This document shows positions 25,024 through 34,800 of a DNA stretch of 64,000 nucleotides, in pieces. A program made the position numbers and the translations under genes. Numbering within the stretch: the stretch's first letter is position 1; every line of letters begins with the position of its first letter. The notes under the pieces are model-generated. The model did no database searches, had not been told where the DNA came from, and saw only the letters and a program-made list of their open reading frames with translations. Origin of the DNA: Massilia sp. Root133 (GTDB taxonomy: Bacteria; Pseudomonadota; Gammaproteobacteria; Burkholderiales; Burkholderiaceae_D); NCBI RefSeq assembly GCF_001426525.1, contig NZ_LMEW01000001.1, forward strand, positions 314,978 to 378,977, read 5' to 3'.

Positions 25024-27366
25024 ATGAACGACGCAGGATCCCCCGCACTGACCAAGGCCGAATGGAAGCAGGTCGGCCTCGGCAAAGCCCATGAATCGGC
25101 CCGGCTGCACGTGCTGGGCCAGGCCGACTACACCGACGATATCGCCGAAGTGCGCGGCACCTTGCACGCGGCGCTCGGCCTGTCGGGCAAGGCGCACGCC
25201 CGCATCCTCGACATCGATTTTACGGACGTCCTGGCCAGCCGCGGCGTGCGCGCCGTGCTCACTGCAAAGGATATCCCGGGCACCAACGATTGCGGCCCGA
25301 TCATCCACGACGACCCGATCCTCGCGGACGGCCTCGTGCAATACATCGGCCAGCCGATCTTCGTGGTCGTGGCCGACAGCCACGACCTGGCCCGCCGCGC
25401 CGCGAAGAAGGCGAAGGTCAGCTACGAGGAGCTGCCGGCGATCCTGACGCCGCAGGCCGCGCGCGCCGCCGGCTCGTACGTGCTGCCGCCGATGCGCCTG
25501 ACGCGCGGCGACGCCGAAACCGCATTCGAACGCGCCCCGCTGCGCGTGAAGGGCGAGCTGTACGTCGGTGGCCAGGAGCAGTTCTACCTCGAAGGCCAGA
25601 TCTCGTACGCGATCCCGCAGGAAAACGACGGCATGCTCGTGCTGTGCTCCACGCAGCACCCGAGCGAGATGCAGCACGTCGTGGCGCACGCGCTGGGCCT
25701 GCATTCGCACAACGTGGTGGTGGAGTGCCGCCGCATGGGCGGTGGTTTCGGCGGCAAGGAATCGCAGTCGGCACTGTGGGCCGCCGCGGCCTCCATCGCG
25801 GCGAAACGCCTGGGCCGCGCCGTGAAGCTGCGCGCGGACCGCGACGACGACATGATGGTGACCGGCAAGCGCCACTGCTTCCACTACCTGTACGAGGTGG
25901 GCTACGACGACGCCGGCCGCATCGTCGCGGCGAAGGTCGACATGGTGAGCCGTGCCGGCTACTCGGCGGATCTCTCCGGCCCCGTGGCCACCCGCGCCAT
26001 CTGCCACTTCGACAACACGTATTATTTGTCCGACTGCGACATCCGCGCGGCGGCCGGCAAGACGAACACACAGTCGAATACGGCGTTCCGCGGCTTCGGC
26101 GGTCCGCAGGGCGCCATCGCGATCGAGTACATCATCGACGAGATCGCGCGCAACCTCGGCAAGGATGCGCTCGACATCCGCAAGCTGAATTTCTACGACA
26201 AGATCGACCGCAACGTCACGCCGTACGGCCAGCCCGTCGTCGACAACGTGATCCATGAACTGGTGGGCGAGCTGGAACAGACGAGCGAATACCGCGCGCG
26301 CCGCCAGGCGATCCAGGCATACAACGCGACGAGCCCCGTGCTGAAGAAGGGCCTCGCGCTGACGCCCGTGAAATTCGGCATCGCTTTCAACGTGACGCAC
26401 CTGAACCAGGCCGGCGCCCTCGTGCACGTGTACGTGGACGGCTCCATCCTCGTCAACCACGGCGGCACGGAGATGGGGCAGGGCGTCAACACGAAGGTGA
26501 TGCAGGTCGTCGCGCACGAACTGGGCGTCGACCTGACCCGCGTGCGCATCGCCGCGACGAACACGAGCAAGGTCGCCAACACGTCGGCGACGGCGGCATC
26601 GACGGGCGCGGACCTGAACGGTAAAGCCGCGCAGGATGCGGCGCGCCAGATCCGCGACCGCCTCGCCGCCTTCGCCGCGAAGCAGTACGGCGGTGCCGTG
26701 GAAGACGTGCGCTTCGTCGCCGATACCGTGTTCGCGAACGGCCACGAAGTCCCGTTCGGCGAACTGGTCGCCAAGGCATACCTGTCGCGCGTGCAGCTGT
26801 GGTCGGACGGCTTCTATGCGACGCCGAACCTGCACTGGGATCCGAAGACGATGACGGGCAACCCGTTCTTCTACTTCGCATACGGCGCGGCGGTGGCGGA
26901 AGTCGTCATCGACACGCTGACCGGCGAGTGGAAGCTGCTGCGCGCGGACGCGCTGTACGACGCCGGTAACTCGCTGAACCCCGCCATCGACATCGGCCAG
27001 GTGGAAGGCGCGTTCATCCAGGGCATGGGCTGGCTGACGACGGAAGAACTGTGGTGGAATGCGCAGGGCAAGTTGATGACGCACGCGCCGTCCACGTACA
27101 AGATCCCGGGCGTGTCGGATTGCCCGGACGCGTTCACGGTGAAGCTCTTCAACAACCGCAACGTGGCCGATTCGATCCACCGCTCGAAGGCCGTCGGCGA
27201 ACCGCCGCTGCTGCTGCCGTTCTCCGTGTTCCTCGCGCTCCGCGACGCCATCTCGGCCGTCGGCGACCACAAGGTGAACCCGCCGCTGCGCGCACCGGCG
27301 ACGAGCGAGGCGATCCTCGACGCCGTGTCCTTCGTCGAACAAGCCGTGCGGGAAAAGGCAGCCTGA
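25024..27366 (+). CDS. xdhB: Xanthine dehydrogenase large, molybdopterin-binding subunit
   Basis: XdhB holds the molybdenum cofactor and performs purine hydroxylation. The 780-residue protein has the aldehyde-oxidase/XDH hammerhead domain (about 25-130) and the Moco domains. These include GGGFGGKE (about 240), AFRGFGGPQG (about 357) and HGGTEMGQGVNTK (about 480). The catalytic glutamate is in AVGEPPLLLP near residue 724. The ATG at 25024 follows GAGGAG, and it begins 10 bases after xdhA. Length and motifs match proteobacterial XdhB with no sign of damage. Confidence 0.97.
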   Translation: MNDAGSPALTKAEWKQVGLGKAHESARLHVLGQADYTDDIAEVRGTLHAALGLSGKAHARILDIDFTDVLASRGVRAVLTAKDIPGTNDCGPIIHDDPILADGLVQYIGQPIFVVVADSHDLARRAAKKAKVSYEELPAILTPQAARAAGSYVLPPMRLTRGDAETAFERAPLRVKGELYVGGQEQFYLEGQISYAIPQENDGMLVLCSTQHPSEMQHVVAHALGLHSHNVVVECRRMGGGFGGKESQSALWAAAASIAAKRLGRAVKLRADRDDDMMVTGKRHCFHYLYEVGYDDAGRIVAAKVDMVSRAGYSADLSGPVATRAICHFDNTYYLSDCDIRAAAGKTNTQSNTAFRGFGGPQGAIAIEYIIDEIARNLGKDALDIRKLNFYDKIDRNVTPYGQPVVDNVIHELVGELEQTSEYRARRQAIQAYNATSPVLKKGLALTPVKFGIAFNVTHLNQAGALVHVYVDGSILVNHGGTEMGQGVNTKVMQVVAHELGVDLTRVRIAATNTSKVANTSATAASTGADLNGKAAQDAARQIRDRLAAFAAKQYGGAVEDVRFVADTVFANGHEVPFGELVAKAYLSRVQLWSDGFYATPNLHWDPKTMTGNPFFYFAYGAAVAEVVIDTLTGEWKLLRADALYDAGNSLNPAIDIGQVEGAFIQGMGWLTTEELWWNAQGKLMTHAPSTYKIPGVSDCPDAFTVKLFNNRNVADSIHRSKAVGEPPLLLPFSVFLALRDAISAVGDHKVNPPLRAPATSEAILDAVSFVEQAVREKAA

Positions 27367-27367
27367 C

Positions 27368-28375
27368 ATGGACGACTGGCTCATCCCCACCGCGCAACCG
27401 GCCGTGCTGATCACGGTCGCGAAGGTCGACGGTTCCGTACCCCGCGAACCGGGCGCGCGCATGCTCGTCGACGCCGGCGGGCAGTGGGGCACCGTCGGCG
27501 GCGGTCATCTGGAACTGCGCGGCATCGAGACGGCGCGCGCCATGCTGCAAAGCGGACAAGCGCGCCGGCTGGAACGCTTCCCGCTCGGCCCGAGCCTGGG
27601 CCAGTGCTGCGGCGGCGTCGTGCACCTCGCATTCGAACTGGTCGACCGCGACCAGTGCGCCGAGCTGGCCGCGCGCCGCCATGAAGACGTGTGGCGCGTC
27701 GTCGCGCTGGACGGCGAGCCGGACCTCGCGCTCGTCGACGCGCTGGGCCATAACCTCCAGCGCAAGGGCGGCCGCTACCCGGACTTCGAACGCGGCGGCG
27801 GCACGCGCGTGCTGCTCGACGACGCGGGGCGGCGCTGGCTCGTCGACCACGTCCCGGCGCCGCGCGCGCACGTGATGCTGTTCGGCGTCGGCCACGTGGG
27901 CGCCGCCATCGTGCGCCTGCTGGCGGACCTGCCGTGCAAGGTGACCTGGGTCGATGAGCGGGAGGACCTGTTCCCGGCCACCGTCGCCCCGAACGTCGTC
28001 GTGGAAGCGACGGACATGCCGGAAGCCCTCGTGCGCACGGCGCCCGCCGGCACGAGCTTCCTCGTCATGACGCACAATCATGCGCTGGACCAGCGCCTGA
28101 CCGAAGCGATCCTCCGCAGGCCCGCGAACCTGGACTGGTTCGGCCTCATTGGATCGGAAACCAAACGCAAGCAGTTCGAGCACCGCCTGCGCGACCGCGG
28201 GATTTCGCGCGCGCGCCTGGACGACATGGTGTGCCCGATCGGCGTCCCCGGCATCAAGGGCAAGGAGCCCGCCGTGATCGCCGTCGCCGTCGTCGCGCAA
28301 CTGCTGATGGTCTGGGAGGCGGCGGCCCGCGCCGCGCCCGCGACCGCAACCGAAGTCCCACTGGAACAAGACTGA
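27368..28375 (+). CDS. xdhC: Xanthine dehydrogenase accessory protein XdhC
   Basis: XdhC binds molybdenum cofactor, helps add the terminal sulfur and inserts the cofactor into XdhB. The 335-residue protein shows the family's KVDGSVPREPGARM near the N-terminus, GTVGGGHLE, and PLGPSLGQCCGG with a paired cysteine. A C-terminal Rossmann-type half (FGVGHVGAAIVRLLADLPCKVTWVD) is also present. The ATG starts 1 base after the xdhB stop codon and the stop abuts guaD, so the unit is tightly coupled. Confidence 0.96.
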   Translation: MDDWLIPTAQPAVLITVAKVDGSVPREPGARMLVDAGGQWGTVGGGHLELRGIETARAMLQSGQARRLERFPLGPSLGQCCGGVVHLAFELVDRDQCAELAARRHEDVWRVVALDGEPDLALVDALGHNLQRKGGRYPDFERGGGTRVLLDDAGRRWLVDHVPAPRAHVMLFGVGHVGAAIVRLLADLPCKVTWVDEREDLFPATVAPNVVVEATDMPEALVRTAPAGTSFLVMTHNHALDQRLTEAILRRPANLDWFGLIGSETKRKQFEHRLRDRGISRARLDDMVCPIGVPGIKGKEPAVIAVAVVAQLLMVWEAAARAAPATATEVPLEQD

Positions 28376-28376
28376 G

Positions 28377-29681
28377 ATGTCCAACGATACCCGTACCGTG
28401 CAGGCCTACCGAGCGAGCCTGCTGCACTTCCACGCCGATCCGGCCTTCGCCGAGAACGCCCACGCCTGGCACCGGGACGGCCTGCTCGTCGTCGAGAACG
28501 GCCGCGTGCTCGCCGCCGGCGACTACGACAAGCTGGCCGCCACGCTGCCCGACGGCACCGACGTCGTCGACTACCGCGGCCAGATCATCACGCCCGGCTT
28601 CATCGACACGCACCTGCACTTCCCGCAGACCGACATGATCGGCTCCCCAGCGCCGGACCTGCTGCCGTGGCTGGAGAACTACACGTTCCCGACCGAGCGC
28701 CAGTTCAAGGATCCGGTGCACGCGCGCACCATCGCCGAATTCTTCCTCGACGAACTGCTGCGCAACGGCACGACGACGGCGCTCGTCTACTGCACGGTGC
28801 ACAAGGAATCCGTCGACGCGTTCTTCGAGGCGAGCGCCGCGCGCAACCTGCGCATGGCCGGCGGCAAGGTGCTGATGGACCGGAACTGTCCGGACTTCCT
28901 GCAAGACACGGCAGACCTGCGCGACAGCGAAGACCTGATCCGCCGCTGGCACGACCACGGCCGCGCCATGTACGCGATCACGCCGCGCTTCGCGCCGACG
29001 TCGACCCCGGCCCAACTGGGCGCGGCGGGCGAGCTGGCGCGCGCGTACCCGACCACCTACATCCAGACGCACGTGTCGGAAAGCCGCGACGAATGCGCGT
29101 GGGTGAAAAGCCTGTACCCGGACAACCGCAGCTACCTGCAGGTGTACGAGCACCATGGGCTGATGCGGCAACGTTCCATGTTCGGCCACTGCATCTGGCT
29201 GGACGACGTCGACTTCGCGCTGATGGCCGACACGGGCGCCGCGATTTCGCACTGCCCGACGTCGAACCTGTTCCTCGGCAGCGGCCTGTTCGACGTCGCG
29301 AAGGCGGACAGCGTGCGTGCCCACGTGTCGCTGGGGACGGACGTCGGCGCGGGCACGTCGTTCTCGATGTTGCAAACAATGAATGAAGCGTATAAAGTTG
29401 CGCGGTTAAAAGGCAGCTATCTCCCGGCCCTGCGCATGTTCTATCTCGCCACGCTGGGCGCCGCGCGCAGCATGCAGCTCGAAGGGACGATCGGCAATTT
29501 TGCCGCCGGCACCGAGGCGGACTTCATCGTCCTCGACCCGAAGGCGACGCCGCTGCTGGCGCGCCGCACGGCGAACGGCGACTCGCTCGAGGAAACCCTG
29601 TTCGCGCTGGCGCTGCTGGGCGACGACCGCGCGATCCGTGCCACGTATGCGGCGGGCAAGCGGGTGCACGAGCGGCATTGA
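28377..29681 (+). CDS. guaD: Guanine deaminase
   Basis: GuaD converts guanine to xanthine and ammonia, feeding the xanthine dehydrogenase encoded just upstream. The 434-residue amidohydrolase has the zinc motif DTHLHFPQ (His79, His81), YIQTHVSESRDE, GHCIWLDD and the metal aspartate in LGTDVGAGTS. The ATG starts 1 base after the xdhC stop. After its stop there is an inverted REP-like pair that probably caps or shapes the end of this transcript. Confidence 0.96.
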   Translation: MSNDTRTVQAYRASLLHFHADPAFAENAHAWHRDGLLVVENGRVLAAGDYDKLAATLPDGTDVVDYRGQIITPGFIDTHLHFPQTDMIGSPAPDLLPWLENYTFPTERQFKDPVHARTIAEFFLDELLRNGTTTALVYCTVHKESVDAFFEASAARNLRMAGGKVLMDRNCPDFLQDTADLRDSEDLIRRWHDHGRAMYAITPRFAPTSTPAQLGAAGELARAYPTTYIQTHVSESRDECAWVKSLYPDNRSYLQVYEHHGLMRQRSMFGHCIWLDDVDFALMADTGAAISHCPTSNLFLGSGLFDVAKADSVRAHVSLGTDVGAGTSFSMLQTMNEAYKVARLKGSYLPALRMFYLATLGAARSMQLEGTIGNFAAGTEADFIVLDPKATPLLARRTANGDSLEETLFALALLGDDRAIRATYAAGKRVHERH

Positions 29682-29683
29682 TA

Positions 29684-29764
29684 CGTCATCCCCGCGAACG
29701 CGGGGATCCATGCTGAGCCGAACAGGACACTCAGTATGGGTTCCCGCGTGCGCGGGAACGACGA
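29684..29764. repeat. REP/BIME-like inverted pair of palindromes, copy 2
   Basis: The left unit is GTCATCCCCGCGAACGCGGGGA followed by TCCATGCTGA. The right unit, in reverse complement, is GTCGTTCCCGCGCACGCGGGAA followed by CCCATACTGA. Each forms its own hairpin, and the two units are inverted with about 20 bases between them. The pair lies 3 bases after the guaD stop and about 50 bases before the exported deaminase gene. Confidence 0.85.
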
Positions 29765-29814
29765 CTTCGGCGCTGGTGAGATACTGTCGACAATCACTCA
29801 CAGCCGAGACCAAC

Positions 29815-31305
29815 ATGACAAAAACCCTGAGCAGCAGCCTGCTGATCACCCTGGCGGCCCTCGCGGCCGCCGCTTCCGCGCGCACCCCGGCGTCCGGCCC
29901 CAACGAAGCGGCCACCGCGCGCCACTACGCGTCCCTGATCGCGGGCGCGCAGCCGAAGACGGCGGAGCTGGTCCTGTTCTTCTCGCAGATGCCCAAGGGC
30001 GGCGACCTGCACCACCACTACTCCGGCGCGATCTATGCCGAGACCTATGTCGACTGGCTCGACAAGCAGGGCTATTGCGTCAACAAGCTGACTTACAAGA
30101 TCGAGACCGACAAGAGCGTCGTCGAGCACGAACGCGCGAAGCAGCCGAAGGACCGCGCCTGCCTGTCGTCGTCCGACGTGTATGCCGACGACGCCACGTG
30201 GCGCGAGCTGCTGCAGCGCTGGTCGAGCAAGGATTTCAATAACCACGGCGCCATCCAGCCGCCGCCGGACCGCCAGTTCTTCCAGACGTTCGGCTACTTC
30301 GGCCCCGTCTCCGACCGCAACTTCCACGACGGCCTCGTCGAACTGAAGAACCGCGCGCTGGCCGAGAACGTGGCCTATATCGAGACGATGTTCAAGAGCC
30401 CGGACACGGTCTCGGATCCCGAATTCGACAAGCGCGCGTGGGACAGCGCGCGCGACGAGGCGAAATTCGCCCAGTTGCTGGAATCCGCGCGCCAGAAGCT
30501 GAACGCGACGCCGGCGTTCCGCACCTCCGTCGACACGTTCGTCCGCACCGTCAACGAAGCGGCGCTGGGCATCGACGACGAGAACTTCACCATGCGCTAC
30601 CAGACCTACGTCGTGCGCCTGTTCTCGCCGTCGCGCGTGTTTTCCTCGATGCTGGCCGCGTTCGAATCGGCCGCGCGGGGCGGCAAGATCGTCGGCGTGA
30701 ACATCGTGGGCCAGGAAAGCCAGATGGTCTCCATGCGCGACTACACCTTGCACATGCAGATGTTCCGCTACCTGAAGAAGGTGTACCCGAAGGTCAACGT
30801 CGCGCTGCACGCGGGCGAGCTGGCGCTGGGCGACGTGCCGCCGGAAGACTTGAAATACCACATCGACCAGGCGCTGAACGTGGCGGGCGCGCAGCGCATC
30901 GGCCACGGCATCGACCTCGCGCACGAGACGAACGCCGTCGGCATCATGAAGACGATGCGCGCGAAGGACATCCCGGTCGAGATCAACCTGACGTCGAACG
31001 CGTTCATCGAGGGCGTGCAGGGCGAGAACCACCCGATCACGCTGTACCGCAAATACGGCGTGCCGTACGTGATCTCGACGGACGACGCGGGCGTCACGCG
31101 CCACAACCTGGCCAACGAATACGTGCTGTTCGCCAGCCGCTACAAGCCGAGCTATGCGGAAGTGAAGAAGGCGTCGTACAACAGCATCCGCTACAGCTTC
31201 CTGCCGGAATCCGACAAGCAGCGCCTGACGCGCCTGCTCGATGCACGCTTCGCACGCTTCGAGTCGGACGTCGCCGCGCTCGAACGCACCGCCGTGAAGC
31301 ATTAA
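29815..31305 (+). CDS. Exported adenosine deaminase-like protein
   Basis: A 496-residue protein of the adenosine/AMP deaminase superfamily with a signal peptide (MTKTLSSSLLITLAALAAAASA). It therefore acts outside the cytosol, probably in the periplasm, on adenosine or a related nucleoside. Catalytic motifs are kept: GGDLHHHYSG (about 61-70, zinc histidines), NVALHAGEL (about 330), RIGHGIDL (about 360) and STDDAGV (about 420). It is longer than cytosolic Add (about 335) and has an extra N-terminal helical region, as in secreted ADGF-type enzymes. An upstream in-frame start was rejected because it lies within guaD. A hairpin terminator follows. Confidence 0.9.
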   Translation: MTKTLSSSLLITLAALAAAASARTPASGPNEAATARHYASLIAGAQPKTAELVLFFSQMPKGGDLHHHYSGAIYAETYVDWLDKQGYCVNKLTYKIETDKSVVEHERAKQPKDRACLSSSDVYADDATWRELLQRWSSKDFNNHGAIQPPPDRQFFQTFGYFGPVSDRNFHDGLVELKNRALAENVAYIETMFKSPDTVSDPEFDKRAWDSARDEAKFAQLLESARQKLNATPAFRTSVDTFVRTVNEAALGIDDENFTMRYQTYVVRLFSPSRVFSSMLAAFESAARGGKIVGVNIVGQESQMVSMRDYTLHMQMFRYLKKVYPKVNVALHAGELALGDVPPEDLKYHIDQALNVAGAQRIGHGIDLAHETNAVGIMKTMRAKDIPVEINLTSNAFIEGVQGENHPITLYRKYGVPYVISTDDAGVTRHNLANEYVLFASRYKPSYAEVKKASYNSIRYSFLPESDKQRLTRLLDARFARFESDVAALERTAVKH

Positions 31306-31318
31306 GTATCGACCTCCC

Positions 31319-31342
31319 GCCGGCGGCGGTCCCGCCGCCGGC
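31319..31342 (+). terminator. Hairpin terminator after the exported deaminase gene
   Basis: An 11-base perfect stem (GCCGGCGGCGG/CCGCCGCCGGC) with a tiny loop starts 14 bases after the stop codon and is followed by a T-rich but not pure T stretch (ATCTTCCTCC). Confidence 0.6.
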
Positions 31343-31882
31343 ATCTTCCTCCAAACTCCGGTTGCCACCCGACCAGGTGGAACAGGTATATGCATATGCC
31401 GTCCCTGTGGCCAACTCGCTACAGAATGGATTAATTCTCACGTCGCTTGCTTAAAAACCAAGCTAAACAATTTCATTCCAGAACGCCCCATTTATCATCC
31501 CGCCGTGTCTGTTTCTGAGGGAAGAGGCAACCTGCACGCGATCATCTGCTCACTTCTTAAGCAACTTATACGCGCAAGCTATAAATTCCCAAGTGAAAAC
31601 GTATTTGTCTCGATAAACGGCTTCATGCCATATTGGCCTTTTATTAAGCCAACGTCCGAGAAAATGCGCGGTTTTGGGTGTAATAGCCTGGAAACAATTA
31701 ACCGCTAGACTCGCGTGCGCTGCTTTTTGCTGGTGCATTGTCATCCGCATCCGCACCATCGAACAGCAGGCAGACAGAACAAGAGACCGGCCGTCATGAG
31801 CGACCGGTCCAGGATTGCAGTACTCAAGAGGGGGGAACTCCGTTCCCAACCATAACTATCAAGTCTATTTGGGGTTAATCCA
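31343..31882. other. Long AT-rich intergenic region and leader upstream of the TonB-dependent receptor
   Basis: These 540 bases are much richer in A/T than the rest of the window and contain no convincing gene. A 67-codon plus-strand frame (31505-31708) and a 99-codon minus-strand frame have no ribosome binding sites and non-typical codon use. The region should carry the receptor's promoter: TTAAGC then 17 bases then TATAAA near 31555-31583 is one weak candidate. It also holds the dyad TTGGC/GCCAA near 31633. Two hairpins close to the receptor start are listed separately. Confidence 0.5.
31785..31847 (+). promoter_or_regulatory. Two-hairpin leader just upstream of the TonB-dependent receptor
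   Basis: Hairpin one has arms GACCGG (31785-31790) and CCGGTC (31804-31809). Hairpin two has arms GGGAAC (31833-31838) and GTTCCC (31842-31847). They end about 35 bases before the start codon, whose own binding site GGGG is at 31871-31874. No T-run follows, so they look like leader structure and not a terminator. Confidence 0.45.
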
Positions 31883-34800
31883 ATGATCTATCAAAAACGG
31901 ATCCAGCTGACGAAGCTGGCGCTGGCTCTGTCGATTGCGCTCGCGGGGGCGCCGGCCCTGGCGCAGAACACGACGTCGGCTGTCGGTGGTCGTATCTCGA
32001 GCGCTGACGGCCGACCGGCCGCCGGCGCCGCAGTGCAAATCGTTCACACCGAATCCGGTTCGGTCAGCAATGTCGTCACCGATGCGGAAGGCCGCTATAT
32101 CGCGCGCGGCCTGCGTACCGGCGGTCCGTACACGATCATCATCACGAAGGACGGCGTTACCGAAAAACGCGAAGGCATCTACCTGCAGCTGGCGGAAACC
32201 GCCACCGTCGACGCGACCGTCGGCGCACCGATGCAGACCGTGACCGTCGCCGGCAACCGCGCCCGCTCCGACATCTTCAGCCGCTCCAACATGGGCGCGG
32301 GCACCGCGATCAGCAACGCGCAGCTGCAGATCCAGGCGTCGGTCAACCGCAACCTGCAGGACTACGCCCGCGCCGACCCGCGCGTCTCGCAGACCGACAA
32401 GGAACGCGGCGAACTGTCCGTCGCCGGCCAGAACTCGCGCTACAACTCGATCACCATCGACGGCGTGAACGTGAACGACACGTTCGGCCTGGAAGCGAAC
32501 GGCAGCCCGACCTCGCGCCAGCCGATCTCGATCGAAGCGATCCAGTCGACCCAGGTGAACGTCGCCAACTACGACGTCACGCAGAAGGGCTACACCGGCG
32601 GCAACATCAACGCCGTCACCAAGTCCGGCACGAACCAGTGGAAGGGCGGCGTGTACTACGTGTACCGCGACGACCGCCTGGCCGGCCAGCGCTACAACCC
32701 GGCCAACGACACCTATTCGGATCCGGTCCCGTTCAAGGAAACGACCAAGGGCGTGTGGGCGAGCGGCCCGCTCGTCGAGGACAAGCTGTTCCTGTACGCG
32801 CTGTCGGAAGAGACCAACTCGTCGCGCAGCGCGCCCGACTACGGTCCGGTCGGCTCGAACAACGGCACGACGGTCGCCGTGACCCCGGCGGAAATCGCCG
32901 CCGTGCAGAACATCATGAAGAACCAGTACGGCGTCAACGCCGGCGGCCTGGCGCAGGGCGGCGGTAACTTCGTGTCGCGCGAGCAGATGCTGAAGGTCGA
33001 CTGGAACATCAGCGACAACCACCGCGCCAATATCCGCTACCAGCGCACCACGCAGGCCGAGCCGCAGTATTCGCTGTTCAGCGCCACCGGCCTGAGCCTG
33101 GATTCGGCGTACTACTCGCAGGGCAAGCAGATCGAGACGACTGTCGCCCAGCTGTTCTCGGACTGGACCCCGACGTTCTCGACCGAACTGAAGGCGTCGT
33201 CGCGCAACTACGACTCCGTCCCGACCAACAACACGCAGCTGCCGACCATCGGCGTGCAGTTCACCGGCGCGCTGCCGGCCGGCACCCCGAGCAACGTCAC
33301 GACGGGTAGCCGCACGATCAACCTGGGCACCGACAACTCGCGTCACATGAACCTGCTGCGCACCCGCACGCAGGACTTCTACGCGGGCGCCAACTGGACG
33401 GTGGGCGACCACGAGATCAAGTTCGGTGCGGACTACCAGAAGAACAAGATCTACAACGCGTTCCTGCAGAACGTGTACGGCAATTACACCTTCGGTTGCG
33501 ACAACAACCTGAGCTACTCGTTCGGCAGCATCAACTGCACGACCGCGTCCCAGGCGCAGGTCGAAGCCGCGGTGCTGGAAAACCTGCGCAGCGGCCGCTA
33601 CACGTCGTACACGCTGCAGGTCGCCGCACCGGGCTTCACGCTGAACGACGCCGTCGCGCAGTTCAACATGACGAACACCGGCCTGTTCCTGCAGGACACC
33701 TGGAACGTCAACCGCCAGCTGACCCTGAACTACGGCTTCCGCGTGGACCAGGTGGGCGTCGGCGGCACGCCGGTCGCGAACACGAAAGTGGCCCAGGCTG
33801 CCGTGCTGAACCCGAACGCACGCCAGACCGGCGGCTTCGGCTACAACAACCAGCAGACGATCGACGGCACCAAGCTGTTCCAGCCGCGCTTCGGCTTCAA
33901 CTACAACTTCGACACCCCGCGCCGCATGCAGCTGCGCGGCGGCTTCGGCCTGTTCCAGGGCGCCGCGATGTCCGTCTGGCTCGCGAACCCGTTCCAGAAC
34001 ACCGGCATGACGACGCAGCAGATTACCTGCTCGGCCACGGGTAACACCAAGTGCCCGCCGGTCGCCGGCACGCCGAACGGCGCGTTCAGCACCGACATCA
34101 ACAACCAGCCGAAGCTGGGCGGCTCGACCCCGCCGATCGCCAACGTCGACCTGATCGACCCGAACGTGAAGCAGCCGTCCGTATGGAAAGCCAACCTGGC
34201 CTTCGAAACGGAACTGCCGTGGTACGGCCTCGTCGCCGGCGCCGAAGTGCTGTACGCGCACACCAAGGACGGTATCTTCTTCCAGAACCTGAACCTGGGC
34301 CAGCCGACCCGCATCGGCGTCGATGGCCGCCAGCTGTTCTGGAACGCGAACGGCCTGTCGCAGAACTGCTGGAGCGTGGGTAACAACGCCGTCAGCACCG
34401 CCAAGGGCTGCACCAACACGACCAAGTCGCTGTCGAATTCCGCGTTCGGCAACGTGATCAAGGTCACCGGCACGGACAAGGGCGAGAACCGCGTCTCGAC
34501 GCTGTCGCTGTCGTACCCGATGACCAAGGGCTTCGGCTGGTCGGTCGCGGCAAGCCACACCTATGCGACGGAAGTCTCGAACCTGACGTCGTCGACGTCC
34601 GGCTCGAACTACGGCGCCCGTTCGGCCCTGAACCCGAACGACAACGTGGCCGCCAACTCGGCGTACCTGGTGAAGAACCGCATCAACGCGCTGCTGAACT
34701 TCGAGAAGGCGTTCTTCGGCAAGTACAAGACCCGCTTCGGCGTGTTCTACGAAGGCCGTACCGGCAAGCCGTACAGCTGGACCTTCAAGAACGACATGAA

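Noticed and set aside
29684..29764. Repeated GC-rich units considered as a CRISPR array
   Set aside because: Only two units in inverted orientation with no regular spacers and no cas genes; they fit REP/BIME-type palindromes.
31505..31708. A 67-codon frame in the AT-rich region before the receptor
   Set aside because: No ribosome binding site, codon use unlike the genome, no recognisable product; treated as leader/intergenic DNA.
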